Source: Chitinivibrionales bacterium (lineage in GTDB: Bacteria; Fibrobacterota; Chitinivibrionia; Chitinivibrionales; JANQEN01). Taken from it: a stretch of DNA of 64,000 nt. Position 1 is the first letter of the stretch. Each line of letters opens with the position of its first letter. The position numbers and the translations under genes were made by a program. The notes beneath the pieces are model-generated. The model was not told where the DNA came from. It saw nothing but the letters and a program-made list of their open reading frames with translations, and made no database searches. The stretch lies in NCBI GenBank assembly GCA_028278335.1, contig JANQEN010000210.1, positions 35,765-99,764 of the forward strand. Reading direction: 5' to 3'. This document shows positions 1-11,346 of this stretch, one piece after another.

Positions 1-503
1 TCCAAAATTGACTCTAAAGGCTTCATCATATCAGTAAAGAGCTCAACCATTTTTTCAAGTCGTATCTGATACTCGACTTGTAAAGTATCACCATCTTCAA
101 CTATGGTCGAGTCATTTCCCATGGTTAGGTCGATCTCCCAATCACCAACAACAAAATTCTTTTGTCGCAATTGAGCCCGACTATCACGGTGGATAAACCG
201 ATGATAACGACTCTTTATTTTTAACACAACATCAACATACCCGTTCTCATTGAGGGCAATAGACTTAATGGTACCCACCCGTTGCCCCAAAATACTTACG
301 GGTGTAGTCTTTTTTAAGCCTGAAGCAGTTTCACACCGAATGTAAAGTTCGATTCGCTTTTCAAAAATCTCAGCTTTTACTAAGGCAAAAATCAACAGAG
401 CCGGAATGATCAATAGTGGAAGTATCACAAAGAGACCAACAAAGAAATTCCTATGCCGATAATAAAAGGGATCTCTGGTTTGTCTAGAATCTATTGAATC
501 CAC
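1..503 (-). CDS. MCE/MlaD-family substrate-binding protein (3' part truncated by window edge; GTG start)
   Basis: Reverse-strand reading from GTG at 503 gives VDSIDSRQTRDPFYYRHRNFFVGLFVILPLLIIPALLIFALVKAEIF...SGLKKTTPVSILGQRVGTI, an N-terminal TM plus MCE domain; follows the ATPase and permease genes. Confidence 0.8.
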   Translation of the reverse strand, partial: MDSIDSRQTRDPFYYRHRNFFVGLFVILPLLIIPALLIFALVKAEIFEKRIELYIRCETASGLKKTTPVSILGQRVGTIKSIALNENGYVDVVLKIKSRYHRFIHRDSRAQLRQKNFVVGDWEIDLTMGNDSTIVEDGDTLQVEYQIRLEKMVELFTDMMKPLESIL

Positions 504-504
504 C

Positions 505-1242
505 TTAGCCTCTTTTACTGATAAACGACACAAATTCCGTGTCCTGTTGCTCTTGACGGAGCGTAGCGATATCTGGATATATGGTTGCCTCTCTATTATG
601 TAAAAAAAGAATCGGGCAACCCAATTGCTCAATTAAGCTAATTGTATGGTTTACAATAAGAATTGTCAAATTCGAGTGATTACAAAGATCCGTCAGTATG
701 TTAAAAATTCTCTGAGCCATTATCGGGTCCAACCCAGCAATCGGCTCATCCAAAAAGAGAAGTTTCGGCTGCATCACTAATGCCCGTGCAATAGCAACGA
801 TACGAGATTGGCCAACCGATAGAGCTTCCGGTAGTTTATGGGCGAGACGCACAATATCATAGATCTCCAAATGGTGTCGTACCTGGTTTTTTATCTCTCT
901 TTCATTTAAAGAGGTGTGATATCGTAGACAAAGAGCCAAATTATCAAAGACACTCATATTGCTTATTAGAGCATGTTGCTGAAAAACAAAGCCCATCTCC
1001 TGACGAACTTTATTCAAATCTCTTTGAGAGAAATTCTTAATACTCTTTTCATCCCAATACACATTGCCCTTATCCGGTTTTCTCAGTCCAGCACAGATCT
1101 CTAGCAGGGCGCTTTTACCACTCCCACTTTTTCCCAACACAAAAACATTTTGTCCTGGTTTGATACAAAAGCTCACGCCATTCAGCAAATGCTCGCCACC
1201 AATTGAGTAATCTATGTTATCTAATCGGAGTTGAAATGGCAT
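505..1242 (-). CDS. ABC transporter ATP-binding protein, MlaF-like
   Basis: Walker A GKSGSGKS, signature LSVGQ, Walker B LLFLDEP; likely start at internal Met (MPFQLRL) rather than ORF start 1266. Confidence 0.88.
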   Translation of the reverse strand: MPFQLRLDNIDYSIGGEHLLNGVSFCIKPGQNVFVLGKSGSGKSALLEICAGLRKPDKGNVYWDEKSIKNFSQRDLNKVRQEMGFVFQQHALISNMSVFDNLALCLRYHTSLNEREIKNQVRHHLEIYDIVRLAHKLPEALSVGQSRIVAIARALVMQPKLLFLDEPIAGLDPIMAQRIFNILTDLCNHSNLTILIVNHTISLIEQLGCPILFLHNREATIYPDIATLRQEQQDTEFVSFISKRG

Positions 1243-2008
1243 AGGAACCAACAGTAAGAATAACATTCGTAAGAATAGTCACTACAATAGAGCTCACCAC
1301 AGCTTTAAACACTGCCCGAGGAACAAATCGAACCGTGGAGACCATAAGTCCATAATAACAGCTAACAATCGCAATTACTCCACCAAAAAAAAGGCACTTC
1401 ACGGTGAAAACTACAATATCAATGATACTGAGTGCATGCAACACCTCATTAATAAAGGCAAAAAATTGCACTGGCACTAAGATTTTCGCTGCTAAAAGCC
1501 CACCAACGATTGCGACAATATCAAAGAAAACATTCAAACAGATTAGCGAAATCAACATTCCCAAAAATGCTGGTAGTACAAGGAAATGAACTAAATTAAT
1601 TCCCATGACCTTCAGGGCATCAATCTCTTTAGACACCTTCATTGTGCCAATATAAGCGGCAAGGGCAGCCCCAGAGCGCCCAATAACAACAAGGGAAGTA
1701 AAAAAGGGTCCAAGCTCCCGAATAACAGAAATTACCATTATTCTGCCAAAATATTCACTGGCACCAATTTCTGGCATATTGGTTGTGGCTTGAACAACAA
1801 TGATTATCCCACAGGATAATGCAATGAGCCCAACAAGGATCAGCGCATCAACTCCGGTAAAAAGGACTTGATCAATAAGCTGACGAAGGGATACATGTCG
1901 CCGACCACTCTTGGTAACAAGACAGATAAGGGTATCATAGGCAAGACCCATGATGTCAAAAATTTGTTGAAACCAAGCAATGATCTGCTTTCCTGTTTGA
2001 GAAATCAT
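1217..2008 (-). CDS. MlaE-family ABC transporter permease
   Basis: Multi-TM, MlaE-like (IRELGPFFTSLVVIGRSGAALAAYIGTMKVSKEIDALKVMGIN). Confidence 0.93.
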   Translation of the reverse strand: MISQTGKQIIAWFQQIFDIMGLAYDTLICLVTKSGRRHVSLRQLIDQVLFTGVDALILVGLIALSCGIIIVVQATTNMPEIGASEYFGRIMVISVIRELGPFFTSLVVIGRSGAALAAYIGTMKVSKEIDALKVMGINLVHFLVLPAFLGMLISLICLNVFFDIVAIVGGLLAAKILVPVQFFAFINEVLHALSIIDIVVFTVKCLFFGGVIAIVSCYYGLMVSTVRFVPRAVFKAVVSSIVVTILTNVILTVGSYAISTPIR

Positions 2009-2443
2009 AGCGCCCTCTCGGTCTCTTTATTTTCCCGTTGCACGAAAACTGGCGCTCTGATTATACAATATTTTCCCCCACTTTTTCTATAATTTCTGTA
2101 TATTATTCAAGGTAGGCGGGCAAGAAAATGTACTATTATAAAAACGCTATTTTGCCTATGGATCTGCATAAAGATATTTTTATAGTAACTAGTTTAAATC
2201 CTTGATGCTTTGAAAAGATAAATTTTTGGTTGCATTTTTATGTTTTATGCAAAAATGCATGTCCATTACTATCAATCTCATAGATTAGGGATTAAAAAGG
2301 TATAGTTTTCAAATATTTGTATTATATTATATATGAATAGCTATTTTTATTAAAGGATAGCTGGGGAGTAATAGAATTATATTTATACTTTCGAATTTTT
2401 ATCTTCAATTTTTCTCAACCACTTAATACCCAGGGGGGGACCA

Positions 2444-4189
2444 ATGTATTTTAAGAAGCCCTTAATCTTAGTCCTATGTCTTTGTGGATTTCTTTTTTCT
2501 GAAAGTTTAAGCAGCTACCAAAAGGCATGCAGCTCACTTGATAAGTTGGGCGAAGTCCGTTTTAAGTTTTCAATCAAATCACCGGCAGAATTGCTTAACC
2601 TCACCAATGAAATTTCATTGGACAAAATTACAACAAATGAGGTAATAGCTTATGCAAACCAGGAAGAGTTTGAAGCATTCCGGAAATACAATTACGAGTA
2701 TGAGGTATTGCCCTACAATGATCCTGTTGATGAGCCTAATCAGATGTCCGATTATGCTAATGTAACCTTTCCAAATTTTGACTGGACCAAGTATCCTACC
2801 TATTCTGGATACCTCAAAATTATGGAGGATTTGGAGAAAACCTATTCTGATAAGGTAAAGTTACATCAGATTGGAACCAGTGTTCGAAACAGAAAGCTTT
2901 TAGTTCTCAATGTTTCCAGCAATGTTGGTACTAAAGGAAATAAACCAAAGTTTCTTATGAATGCAGGTATTCATGGTAATGAGCTTGTACCCATTATGAA
3001 TATGATGCGCCTTGTTGATTGGCTTTGCTCAAAATATAGCTCCGATGCCAGAGCAAAGAGAATTCTTGATAGCATCGATATGTGGGTAAGCCCTATGCTC
3101 AACCCAGATGGAACCTATAAAGGCGGTAATAACGCCAGTGTTGTCTCCAATGCCCAGCGTTATAATAATAATCGCGTTGACTTGAACCGCAACTGGGCAC
3201 GTTTACCAGGTGCAGGCCAAACTCCCAGAGAAGAAAAGGAGACCACGGCCTTTTTAAAGTATGAAAAAAGCCATATCTGGGCAATGGGTATTGGCTGGCA
3301 TTCCGGAACAGAGGGTATCTCCTATCCTTGGTCCTCCTTTGGTCGTGCACACCCTGATAAAGCTTGGTATGAGTATGTTGGTGATCTGTATGCCAACCAA
3401 GCTCAAGCAGATGGCCCCAATGGATTTTTCGATGATATTCATAATGGTAATGGCCAGGGTTACTACCATCTCTATCCCGCGAAGGGAACTGCCAAGGATG
3501 CTATTTGCTTTTATCAGAACACTCGCACAAACTGTCACGAATCATCTACAACTAAGAATATGCCAGCAAGCCGGTTAAATAATTATTGGAATTATCATTT
3601 CAAGGCTACACTTAAATATGTCCAGGAAGCTCTTCATGGTATTCGGGGTGTTGTAAAGGATTCTGATACAAAAAAAGCGCTCCCAGCTAAGGTGTGGGTA
3701 GAGGGACATGATAAGAACCAAGATCGGTCCTATATATTTGCTGATACCACAAATAATGTGGGCAACTATCATCGCCTTATAATCGCAGGAACCTATAATC
3801 TGACTTTTTCCTGCGAAGCCTATAATTGTCAAAGCAAAACGGTCCGCAATATTCAAGTCAGAAATGGTAGAGCTACCTTTGTCGACGTTGAACTCGATTG
3901 TGACATCTCTCCGATTGGCCAAAGCGTCAAACTGACAAACAATGCAATTTCTATTAAAAAGACCAATAAGGGTATCGAGTTTACCTGCGGCAACAAAAAT
4001 ATTGTGGGTGCCTCAATTTATAATGTTAAGGGTAAGGTTGTTGCAAGCCTTTCAACCCGCCCTGGTATGAATCGTTTTGTATGGAATGGCAAAGGAAACA
4101 ATAATACAGCCGTGAGCAATGGCTGCTATTTAGTCACCCTTCAAACAACTAAGGGACAGCTTACAAAACGTTTCAATTTTGCCCACTAA
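2444..4189 (+). CDS. Secreted M14 zinc carboxypeptidase with regulatory-like and FlgD/T9SS-like C-terminal domains
   Basis: Signal peptide; HGNE zinc motif (NAGIHGNELVPIMN); NPDG; C-terminal SIYNVKGKVV...FVWNGKGNNNTAVSNGCYLVTLQTTKGQLTKRF. Confidence 0.9.
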   Translation: MYFKKPLILVLCLCGFLFSESLSSYQKACSSLDKLGEVRFKFSIKSPAELLNLTNEISLDKITTNEVIAYANQEEFEAFRKYNYEYEVLPYNDPVDEPNQMSDYANVTFPNFDWTKYPTYSGYLKIMEDLEKTYSDKVKLHQIGTSVRNRKLLVLNVSSNVGTKGNKPKFLMNAGIHGNELVPIMNMMRLVDWLCSKYSSDARAKRILDSIDMWVSPMLNPDGTYKGGNNASVVSNAQRYNNNRVDLNRNWARLPGAGQTPREEKETTAFLKYEKSHIWAMGIGWHSGTEGISYPWSSFGRAHPDKAWYEYVGDLYANQAQADGPNGFFDDIHNGNGQGYYHLYPAKGTAKDAICFYQNTRTNCHESSTTKNMPASRLNNYWNYHFKATLKYVQEALHGIRGVVKDSDTKKALPAKVWVEGHDKNQDRSYIFADTTNNVGNYHRLIIAGTYNLTFSCEAYNCQSKTVRNIQVRNGRATFVDVELDCDISPIGQSVKLTNNAISIKKTNKGIEFTCGNKNIVGASIYNVKGKVVASLSTRPGMNRFVWNGKGNNNTAVSNGCYLVTLQTTKGQLTKRFNFAH

Positions 4190-4211
4190 GACAACTTTGA
4201 TCTAAATAAAA

Positions 4212-4245
4212 AAAGGGTTGCCGAATTTCGGCAACCCTTTTTTTT
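4212..4245 (+). terminator. Rho-independent terminator of the M14 peptidase gene
   Basis: AAAGGGTTGCCG-AATTT-CGGCAACCCTTT followed by a T-run, 20 bp after the stop codon. Confidence 0.9.
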
Positions 4246-4407
4246 ACCCAGATTATACAGTAGGTGTAGATGCAGAAGTGCAAGATTACGATTTAGTAAG
4301 ACTTGAAAGTCTTAATGGGCATAGGATTACAGGCTACTTCCCAAGCGTACATCCGGTAAAAGTCGTGGTGTGCTTCTGCGCTACTTCCTATTGCAAAATC
4401 TGGGTTT
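4246..4407 (+). repeat. Palindromic MITE-like repeat copy 1 (~162 bp)
   Basis: ACCCAGATTATACAGTAGG...CTTCTGCGCTACTTCCTATTGCAAAATCTGGGTTT; shares ends and interior with the copies at 11131, 22831, 34425, 63595 and 63902. Confidence 0.9.
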
Positions 4408-4428
4408 AATTCCAGTAAAATTATTTTA

Positions 4429-5694
4429 CTATTTTTTACTTTTACCAGCTTCTGTACTTCTTTTTTTTGAAGCTGCAGGTAAATAGAGACGAAATGAAGC
4501 ACCCTGTCCTTCCAATGACTCTGCAGTAATTATACCCTCATGTTTGCTCATTATCGAATAAGAAGTTGCAAGTCCAAGACCAGATCCATCCTGTTTTGTG
4601 GTAAAAAAGGGATCAAATACTAGGGGCAAATCCTCTTTAGAAATACCAATACCATGATCCACAACTGTGACTTCCACATATTTGCCTGATTTCAGAGGTA
4701 AATTATCCTCGGGTTTAACACTTTTATTGCAGATTGCAATATCTATAGTGCCCCCCTCAGGCATCGCATGCCAGGCATTAATCAAAACATTCTCTATCAC
4801 CTGGGTAATTTGTGACTCATCAACTTCCACAGACCAAATTTCATTTTCAACCACATAGGAACATTCAATATTGGACCCACTGAGCACCAGTTGACTGGAT
4901 TTCTTAAAAATATCTGAAATTGAGGCGACTTTGCGAATCGGTTTTTTTGTCCTTGAAAAGGAGAGCAATTGTTGGGTAAGATTTTGACACCGCACCAAGG
5001 CATTCATTGCTTTTTCCATAGATTTAGTAATTTTTTCATTACAGAGACATCGCTCACGGGCTATTTCGATATACCCAAAGGCGATAGTAAGCAGATTCTT
5101 AAAATCATGAGCAATGCCACTGGCAATGAGTCCAATCGACTCTAAACGTTGTGCCTGAATATACTGCTGCTCTAATCGCTTCTTCTCCTCCTCTATCTTC
5201 TTTCGCTCGGTAATATCCCGAATAATACCGACAGAACCGACAAAATGCTTTCTTCCTTTTCCAGTGGTTGATTCTTCATATATACCAGTTGCGGCAACTT
5301 CACCAACGATACTCGGTGCTTCGGAGATAGTACCCTTCCTCTTCTCTGCTGTTTTCCACTTCTTTGGAACCAATCCAATCTCCAGCCACTTAGTCATCCG
5401 TCGACCTGAACGGCGTTCATCAAAGAGCTGTGGAGAATTTCTTCCACCCATATCGCTACCCTTTAATTTTTTAACCACATTAGATCGACTGACCTTTTCA
5501 ACCTCATCAGGATGAAGCAGCTCACTAAAATGTTTGCCCAGAAGCTCTTTTGGTTTATATCCCAAAAGCTTTATGTGATTGTTGACAAAGGTAAAACATC
5601 CCTCAGTATCCAATCGATAGACAATATCCGGAATAATTTCTAAAAGTTCACGATGTCCCTCTTCAATTCTTTCCTCAGTCTGTTTCTTTGTCAT
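4429..5694 (-). CDS. PAS-domain sensor histidine kinase
   Basis: PAS domain; HisKA (GIAHDFKNLLTI) and HATPase (DHGIGIS, GLGLATSYSIM) motifs. Confidence 0.92.
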   Translation of the reverse strand: MTKKQTEERIEEGHRELLEIIPDIVYRLDTEGCFTFVNNHIKLLGYKPKELLGKHFSELLHPDEVEKVSRSNVVKKLKGSDMGGRNSPQLFDERRSGRRMTKWLEIGLVPKKWKTAEKRKGTISEAPSIVGEVAATGIYEESTTGKGRKHFVGSVGIIRDITERKKIEEEKKRLEQQYIQAQRLESIGLIASGIAHDFKNLLTIAFGYIEIARERCLCNEKITKSMEKAMNALVRCQNLTQQLLSFSRTKKPIRKVASISDIFKKSSQLVLSGSNIECSYVVENEIWSVEVDESQITQVIENVLINAWHAMPEGGTIDIAICNKSVKPEDNLPLKSGKYVEVTVVDHGIGISKEDLPLVFDPFFTTKQDGSGLGLATSYSIMSKHEGIITAESLEGQGASFRLYLPAASKKRSTEAGKSKK

Positions 5695-6011
5695 ACCCTA
5701 TCCTTTAGTGAGGATCAGAAAGGCACTCCTGTTTGATTGTGTATAATTTAATTATAGACAATCATCCTTTTTGCCTCTCCTTATCTGCAACTTGTTGTAG
5801 CACACCACCATCAAAATCGACAGTTGCTTAAAAAGTAATTTCCAATTCCCTTGACCTCTGTAAAAGAATATACAAATTATATTCTCCTTTTGCCAACAGT
5901 TAGACTCTTAATTTACATTTTTTTATCTGGCTAACCATGAATTGATTGAATCCAACAAATTTCGATATAACTTTTTTGTTCGTAAACAGTAGTCCAAAAT
6001 TACTTTGTAAA

Positions 6012-6052
6012 AGAAAAAGGGCTAGGATTACTCTTTTAAATAATCATAGCCC
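6012..6052 (-). terminator. Rho-independent terminator downstream of aspS
   Basis: Reverse strand GGGCTATGATTATT...AGTAATCCTAGCCC followed by TTTTTCTTTT. Confidence 0.75.
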
Positions 6053-6079
6053 TAAACTGTATTAATTGTCAACTAAAAC

Positions 6080-7846
6080 TTAAAGAGGAAGATGCTTTAT
6101 GCGCAACTCCTTCAATTGTTCTGGGGTAACCTCTGCAGGTGCATTCATAAGAAGATCCTGAGCCCGCTGATTCATCGGGAAGGAGATTACCTCTCTAATA
6201 TTTGATGTTTCGGCAATTAACATGACAATACGATCAACTCCCGGTGCGATGCCTCCATGAGGAGGGGCTCCATAACTAAAGGCATTTATAAGAGCGGGGA
6301 ATTTGTCATCCACAACTGATTTGTCGTATCCAGCAATATCAAAAGCCTTATACATAATTTCCGGCTGATGATTACGAATAGCACCGCTGGAAAGCTCAAC
6401 ACCGTTGCAGACAATATCATATTGATAGGCAAGCACATCGAGCGGGTCCTTCTCTTCCAATGCTTTCATACCACCTTGCGGCATTGAAAAAGGATTGTGG
6501 GAAAAGATAACCTTATTGGTCTCTTCATCCAACTCGAACATTGGAAAATCAACAATCCAACAGAATTCAAAACGATTGTTATCAATGAGCTCTAAATCCT
6601 TGCCAAGCTTGGCACGTAAATCACCGGCAATTCGGGCCGCCTCTTTTTCAACATCTGCAATAAAAAAGACCACATCACCATTTTCAACACCATTAGCTTT
6701 GGCAATTGCAGCAACCTGTTCCTCATTCAGAAACTTAGCCAAGGGACCCTTAATCTTTTCCGGAGTCCAAACAAGATAGGCCAATCCCTTTGAGCCAATA
6801 GATTGGGCATATTCAACCAGTTTATCAAAATAGCTCCGTGGTTTATCAGCAATCTTTTTTACACCGATTGAGCGAACCACACCACCCGACTCAACTACTG
6901 ATTTAAATGCCTTAAATTGCGAATCGGTAAAGAGATCGGAAACATCCTTTATTTCGATAGGGATGCGCAAATCCGGTTTATCCGATCCATACTTAAGCAT
7001 GGCCTCGCGATAGGGAATGCGCGGAAATGGAGTGGCATTGAGGATTTTCTCGCTGAAGGTGCTAAAGGTCGAGACCATCACCTCTTCAACAACATTGAAA
7101 ACATCGTCCTGAGTTACAAAGGACATTTCCAAGTCTAATTGATAAAATTCTCCCGGTGAGCGGTCTGCTCGAGCATCTTCATCGCGAAAACAGGGAGCGA
7201 TCTGAAAATATCGATCAAAACCGGAGATCATAAGGAGCTGCTTAAACTGTTGTGGTGCCTGAGGTAGTGCATAAAATTTTCCTGGGTGCACCCGAGAAGG
7301 TACTAAGTAATCCCGTGCTCCCTCAGGTGAGGAACTGGTCAAAATGGGTGTCTGATATTCATTAAATCCCAGCTCAAACATTTTCTCACGAATATGAGAA
7401 ATAATTTTTGACCGGAGAATAATGTTGTCATGAATTTTTGCTCTTCGAAGGTCAAGGTAGCGATATTTAAGGCGAAGATCCTCAGGAACCTCCTCCTCTT
7501 GAAATACGGTAAAGGGAAGATTTGCACACTCACCGAGCACTTCGTACCCATTGGCATCTACTTCAACTTCACCAGTAGGCATTTTGGAATTGACATTCTC
7601 ATCTGAGCGATAGGCGACCTTTCCATCAAACCGTACAACGGTTTCCTTTGAAAGATGGCCAACTTGATATTGAAAATCCACAGTGGGATAGATAACGATT
7701 TGGGTAATACCATAGTGATCACGTAAATCGATAAACAGGACACCGCCATGATCTCGTCGATTATGGATCCAACCGGCCAAACGAACCTGTTCTCCTACAT
7801 GCTCTTTACGTAATTCACCACAGGTGTGGCTTCTAAATTCATGCAT
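6080..7846 (-). CDS. aspS: Aspartate--tRNA ligase
   Basis: Full-length class II Asp[64 protein letters not shown]. Confidence 0.97.
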   Translation of the reverse strand: MHEFRSHTCGELRKEHVGEQVRLAGWIHNRRDHGGVLFIDLRDHYGITQIVIYPTVDFQYQVGHLSKETVVRFDGKVAYRSDENVNSKMPTGEVEVDANGYEVLGECANLPFTVFQEEEVPEDLRLKYRYLDLRRAKIHDNIILRSKIISHIREKMFELGFNEYQTPILTSSSPEGARDYLVPSRVHPGKFYALPQAPQQFKQLLMISGFDRYFQIAPCFRDEDARADRSPGEFYQLDLEMSFVTQDDVFNVVEEVMVSTFSTFSEKILNATPFPRIPYREAMLKYGSDKPDLRIPIEIKDVSDLFTDSQFKAFKSVVESGGVVRSIGVKKIADKPRSYFDKLVEYAQSIGSKGLAYLVWTPEKIKGPLAKFLNEEQVAAIAKANGVENGDVVFFIADVEKEAARIAGDLRAKLGKDLELIDNNRFEFCWIVDFPMFELDEETNKVIFSHNPFSMPQGGMKALEEKDPLDVLAYQYDIVCNGVELSSGAIRNHQPEIMYKAFDIAGYDKSVVDDKFPALINAFSYGAPPHGGIAPGVDRIVMLIAETSNIREVISFPMNQRAQDLLMNAPAEVTPEQLKELRIKHLPL

Positions 7847-8184
7847 AATTGTTAATCCTCAGTTACTGACAAACACATTACTATACAATTCAACCGGGTA
7901 AAAATAGTATTTGGCATGCCAACGCTGGTAAGGTTCTTGAAATCCTAGACCATGATACCACTGGATACTTGAGTATCATTTTGGCCTTCTTGGAAGTTAG
8001 AATCAGAGGAATACAGATAGCGTACTATCCTGTTTATTTATTATAGTTATTTAAATTGACAATATTTTGGTAACTCGGTATAATATCAATATATTAATTA
8101 CTAACAATTGTGTTGACAACTGCATAGTAGCCTTCTATTCATCCTGGACTTAATTTACAAAGGCTACTTATTTTCTTGATACCT

Positions 8185-9894
8185 ATGAAAAAATTTATCA
8201 CTGACCTCGATCATCAAAACATTGTGGAGTTGTTTGATTCCCTCTTTTCTAACTCCAGAGAAGGTATTATAATCACCAATGATCAACGGGAAATCATAGC
8301 GATAAATCCTGCATTTTCTAATATCACCCAATATACTGCAGAGGAAATAATTGGCCAAAAGCCCTCTTTCCTCTCTTCTGATCGTCACGAAAAAGATTTC
8401 TATGAAGATATGCAGTCCGATATCAAGAAAAAAGGGCGCTGGTCAGGAAACATCTGGGATCGACGTAAAAATGGTGAAGTTTTCCTCACCGAATTAACCA
8501 TTGTTGCAGTGCAACACGGTCCAGACCAAAAAGTCAACTATGTGGGAATACTCAATGATACTCCGAATATCGAAAACAACATAACTCAAAAGCAGAACCA
8601 CGACCCCTTAACCAACCTGCCAAATCGTATTCTTTTTCAGGAGCATTTCCAGTTTCTCCTGGCCCATGCCCGTCGAAATGATCAGATTTTAGCACTCCTT
8701 TTACTTGATATTGATCGTTTTAAAGTACTCAATGACACCTTGGGTTACAATGCCGGTGATATGATTTTAACGTACACTGCAGAACGACTTAAAGAGACTC
8801 TTCGTGAAGTGGATGTGGTATTTCGCTTAGGAAACGATGAATTTGCAATTATCTTGGAAGAGGTGGCTAAAGTCGAAGATACTGCAATTGTGGCAAAACG
8901 AATCTTTGAGGCCTTTAGCAAGCCCTTTAATTTAGCTTGTTATGAAAAGGATCTCTATCTTTCAACCAGTATCGGCATTAGTATTTTTCCGCAAGACGGA
9001 TCGCATTTTGAAGACCTTATTAAAAATGCCGAAGTTGCCATGTACCAGGCAAAAAAAGAGGAACAGAACAACTTCTGCCACTACTCACCTTCGATGAATG
9101 AGGCTACTTTAGAGCTTCTGACTATGGAACATCAGCTCCATAAGGCATTGGAGCAGAAGGAATTTATTGTTTACTACCAGCCAATTATTGATATCAGAGA
9201 AAACACCATTGTCGGTGCAGAAGCCCTTGCCCGTTGGCAACATCCAGAATTGGGATTGGTTCCCCCTTTCAAGTTTATCCCCATTGCAGAGGAGACCGGA
9301 CTCATCATTCCCATTGGTGAGTATATCATGGTTTCGGCCTGTAAGATGGCTCGTCACTGGCACTCCTTAGGATTTGACAATTTCCATATATCAGTCAATC
9401 TTTCAGCGCGGCAGTTTCAGCAACATGACCTGGTGGAAAAGATGGAAATTATTCTCATGGAGAGTAAACTTCCACCGAAGTTTTTAGAGTTAGAGATAAC
9501 TGAGAGTATTGGTATGCAGGATGCTGAAAACACGATAAAGATTCTCGAAGATATCAAGAAAAAGGGCATCTATATATCAATCGATGATTTTGGAACGGGC
9601 TACTCCTCACTAAGCTATCTCAAGCGCTTTCCAATCAACACCTTAAAGGTTGATCGCTCTTTTGTAAAAGACATCGGTATTAGCCTTGATAGTGAGACCA
9701 TTGTCTCAGTCATTATTACGATGGCCCATACCTTAAACCTTAAAGTAATAGCAGAAGGTGTAGAAACAGTTGATCAATTGGCCTTTCTAAAAGCCCATAA
9801 ATGTGATATGCTGCAGGGATATCTCTTTAGTAAACCAGTACCAGCAGAAGAGTTCGAAGCCCTTCTTAAAAAAACGCAAAAGTCCTCTAAATAG
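8185..9894 (+). CDS. PAS-GGDEF-EAL domain protein
   Basis: EAL-domain motifs EALARWQ and DDFGTGYSSLSYLKRFP; GGDEF position reads RLGNDEF (degenerate); PAS at N-terminus. ATG at 8185; the TTG at 8176 is the ORF-track start. Confidence 0.92.
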   Translation: MKKFITDLDHQNIVELFDSLFSNSREGIIITNDQREIIAINPAFSNITQYTAEEIIGQKPSFLSSDRHEKDFYEDMQSDIKKKGRWSGNIWDRRKNGEVFLTELTIVAVQHGPDQKVNYVGILNDTPNIENNITQKQNHDPLTNLPNRILFQEHFQFLLAHARRNDQILALLLLDIDRFKVLNDTLGYNAGDMILTYTAERLKETLREVDVVFRLGNDEFAIILEEVAKVEDTAIVAKRIFEAFSKPFNLACYEKDLYLSTSIGISIFPQDGSHFEDLIKNAEVAMYQAKKEEQNNFCHYSPSMNEATLELLTMEHQLHKALEQKEFIVYYQPIIDIRENTIVGAEALARWQHPELGLVPPFKFIPIAEETGLIIPIGEYIMVSACKMARHWHSLGFDNFHISVNLSARQFQQHDLVEKMEIILMESKLPPKFLELEITESIGMQDAENTIKILEDIKKKGIYISIDDFGTGYSSLSYLKRFPINTLKVDRSFVKDIGISLDSETIVSVIITMAHTLNLKVIAEGVETVDQLAFLKAHKCDMLQGYLFSKPVPAEEFEALLKKTQKSSK

Positions 9895-9903
9895 TTATTT
9901 TAC

Positions 9904-11031
9904 TTAGGGCAACGTCTTTCTAAACACAAAAGATTGTGGATTTATCTCTTTTTCCAAAGCAGGAAATTTCCATTGAGAAATCTCCTTTGCTATATTTTCA
10001 ATACGCCATTTTTTATCAATAGCTGAGCCGGACACATCAATCTTGAGATTTTCCACCACACCCTTCCAATTTACAGAGAAGGTCGCCTCAATTCTTGTTT
10101 TCTTACCCTTTTCTTTGACATCTGCAAATCGTTGAGCTGTAATAAAGAGAGGGCTATAGTATTTGGCAATGATCTCATCGACCATGGCTTCTTCTCGCTC
10201 CTGCAAAGTGATCGATTGATAATGACCTGTAAAGGCATCACGAATAAAATCATAGTAATCTATATCAGCCTTACATTGTCCAAAGGGTTGTCGGCTACTT
10301 TTATTATCCTCTAAAGAGTATGATGCAGAATCATCAACCGTAATATTTCTCAATCGATCGTAGAGCAACTCAATCAGCCCTTCAGGAAAAAATGAAGCAA
10401 TCGCATTGCTTGAAAAGGGATTTAATCGCTCCCCTTCAAATTCAAAGGTCGAGTCATTGAAAACCACATCAACCGAACGATCATAGGACTCTTTGACCAC
10501 CACATCGGCAATGACATCACTAAGTGCATCACTCGTATTAAGTCCAATATATTTCTGGATTTCACAGGTATCGTCACCATGAATCCATAGTTGATTAAAG
10601 GTTCTTAAAACACAGTTAAGTCCTCCAAGCTTGCCGGTGGACTTGGAAGAGGGATGAAGATAGGCATGCGTAGCATGGACAATGGATTTGGCTTCGCCTG
10701 TTGGCATTGTATAAAAAAACTCTTCAACACGCCAAATATAGCCATTTTCCTTAAGTTCAATTCGATCAACCTTTCTAAAATCACCACCCTCCTCAGAGCG
10801 AAATTCCCAAAATCCCGCCATTCTCTTTATTGTGCTATCTCTCTCCTCTTTTGAAAATTCAACTAAATCTTCATATTTTGACCCTGACTGCTCAAAGGCA
10901 AGGATAATATTGTTAATAAGGTCGGTCTGAGTCACCAGGTTGATAAACACCACAACAATAACCAAAGCAACAAGAATTACCGTGGCTCTTTGAAAGGGGT
11001 TTTTGCTTTTTGAGGAAAATTTTTTTGGCAT
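9904..11031 (-). CDS. Membrane-anchored protein of unknown function with AgmX/PglI-like C-terminus
   Basis: One N-terminal TM; C-terminus FSVNWKGVVENLKIDVSGSAIDKKWRIENIAKEISQWKFPAL resembles the AgmX/PglI C-terminal pattern. Confidence 0.6.
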   Translation of the reverse strand: MPKKFSSKSKNPFQRATVILVALVIVVVFINLVTQTDLINNIILAFEQSGSKYEDLVEFSKEERDSTIKRMAGFWEFRSEEGGDFRKVDRIELKENGYIWRVEEFFYTMPTGEAKSIVHATHAYLHPSSKSTGKLGGLNCVLRTFNQLWIHGDDTCEIQKYIGLNTSDALSDVIADVVVKESYDRSVDVVFNDSTFEFEGERLNPFSSNAIASFFPEGLIELLYDRLRNITVDDSASYSLEDNKSSRQPFGQCKADIDYYDFIRDAFTGHYQSITLQEREEAMVDEIIAKYYSPLFITAQRFADVKEKGKKTRIEATFSVNWKGVVENLKIDVSGSAIDKKWRIENIAKEISQWKFPALEKEINPQSFVFRKTLP

Positions 11032-11130
11032 GTTACGTCTCCTTATGTTCTGCTATAAAATATACTGGTAATTCGCCATATATATAAGGGATAATAAATT
11101 ATTTTACAGATCAAACAATCGATTTTTTAT

Positions 11131-11297
11131 CCCAGATTATGCAGTAGGAGTAGATGCAGAAGTGCAAGATTATGATTTAGTAAGACGTGAAGGCTATGAA
11201 GGGCAAATCTACAAGGTGATATGGCCGAAAAGCCTGAATGTCTTAATGGGCATAAGGTTGTGCTTCTGCGCTGCTTCCTATTCCATGATCTGGGTTT
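11131..11297 (+). repeat. Palindromic MITE-like repeat copy 2 (~167 bp)
   Basis: CCCAGATTATGCAGTAGGAGTAGATGCAGAAG...CTTCTGCGCTGCTTCCTATTCCATGATCTGGGTTT. Confidence 0.9.
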
Positions 11298-11346
11298 ATA
11301 TATAAAACACCGGATTCAGTTAAAATGTTTCAATGAAAGGATAAAA

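Noticed and set aside
3099-3922. Overlapping ORFs inside the M14 peptidase gene
   Set aside because: Antisense or out-of-frame shadow ORFs within a clear coding gene.
4218-4502. ORFs 4218-4409 (+) and 4293-4502 (-)
   Set aside because: Both mostly translate repeat copy 1 on opposite strands; 4293-4502 also overlaps the kinase C-terminus. No independent support.
11221-11346. 42-aa N-terminal extension of FolE in the ORF track
   Set aside because: It lies in the dispersed repeat and its right terminal arm; a better start with a Shine-Dalgarno-like AAAGGA is at 11347, where FolE homology begins.
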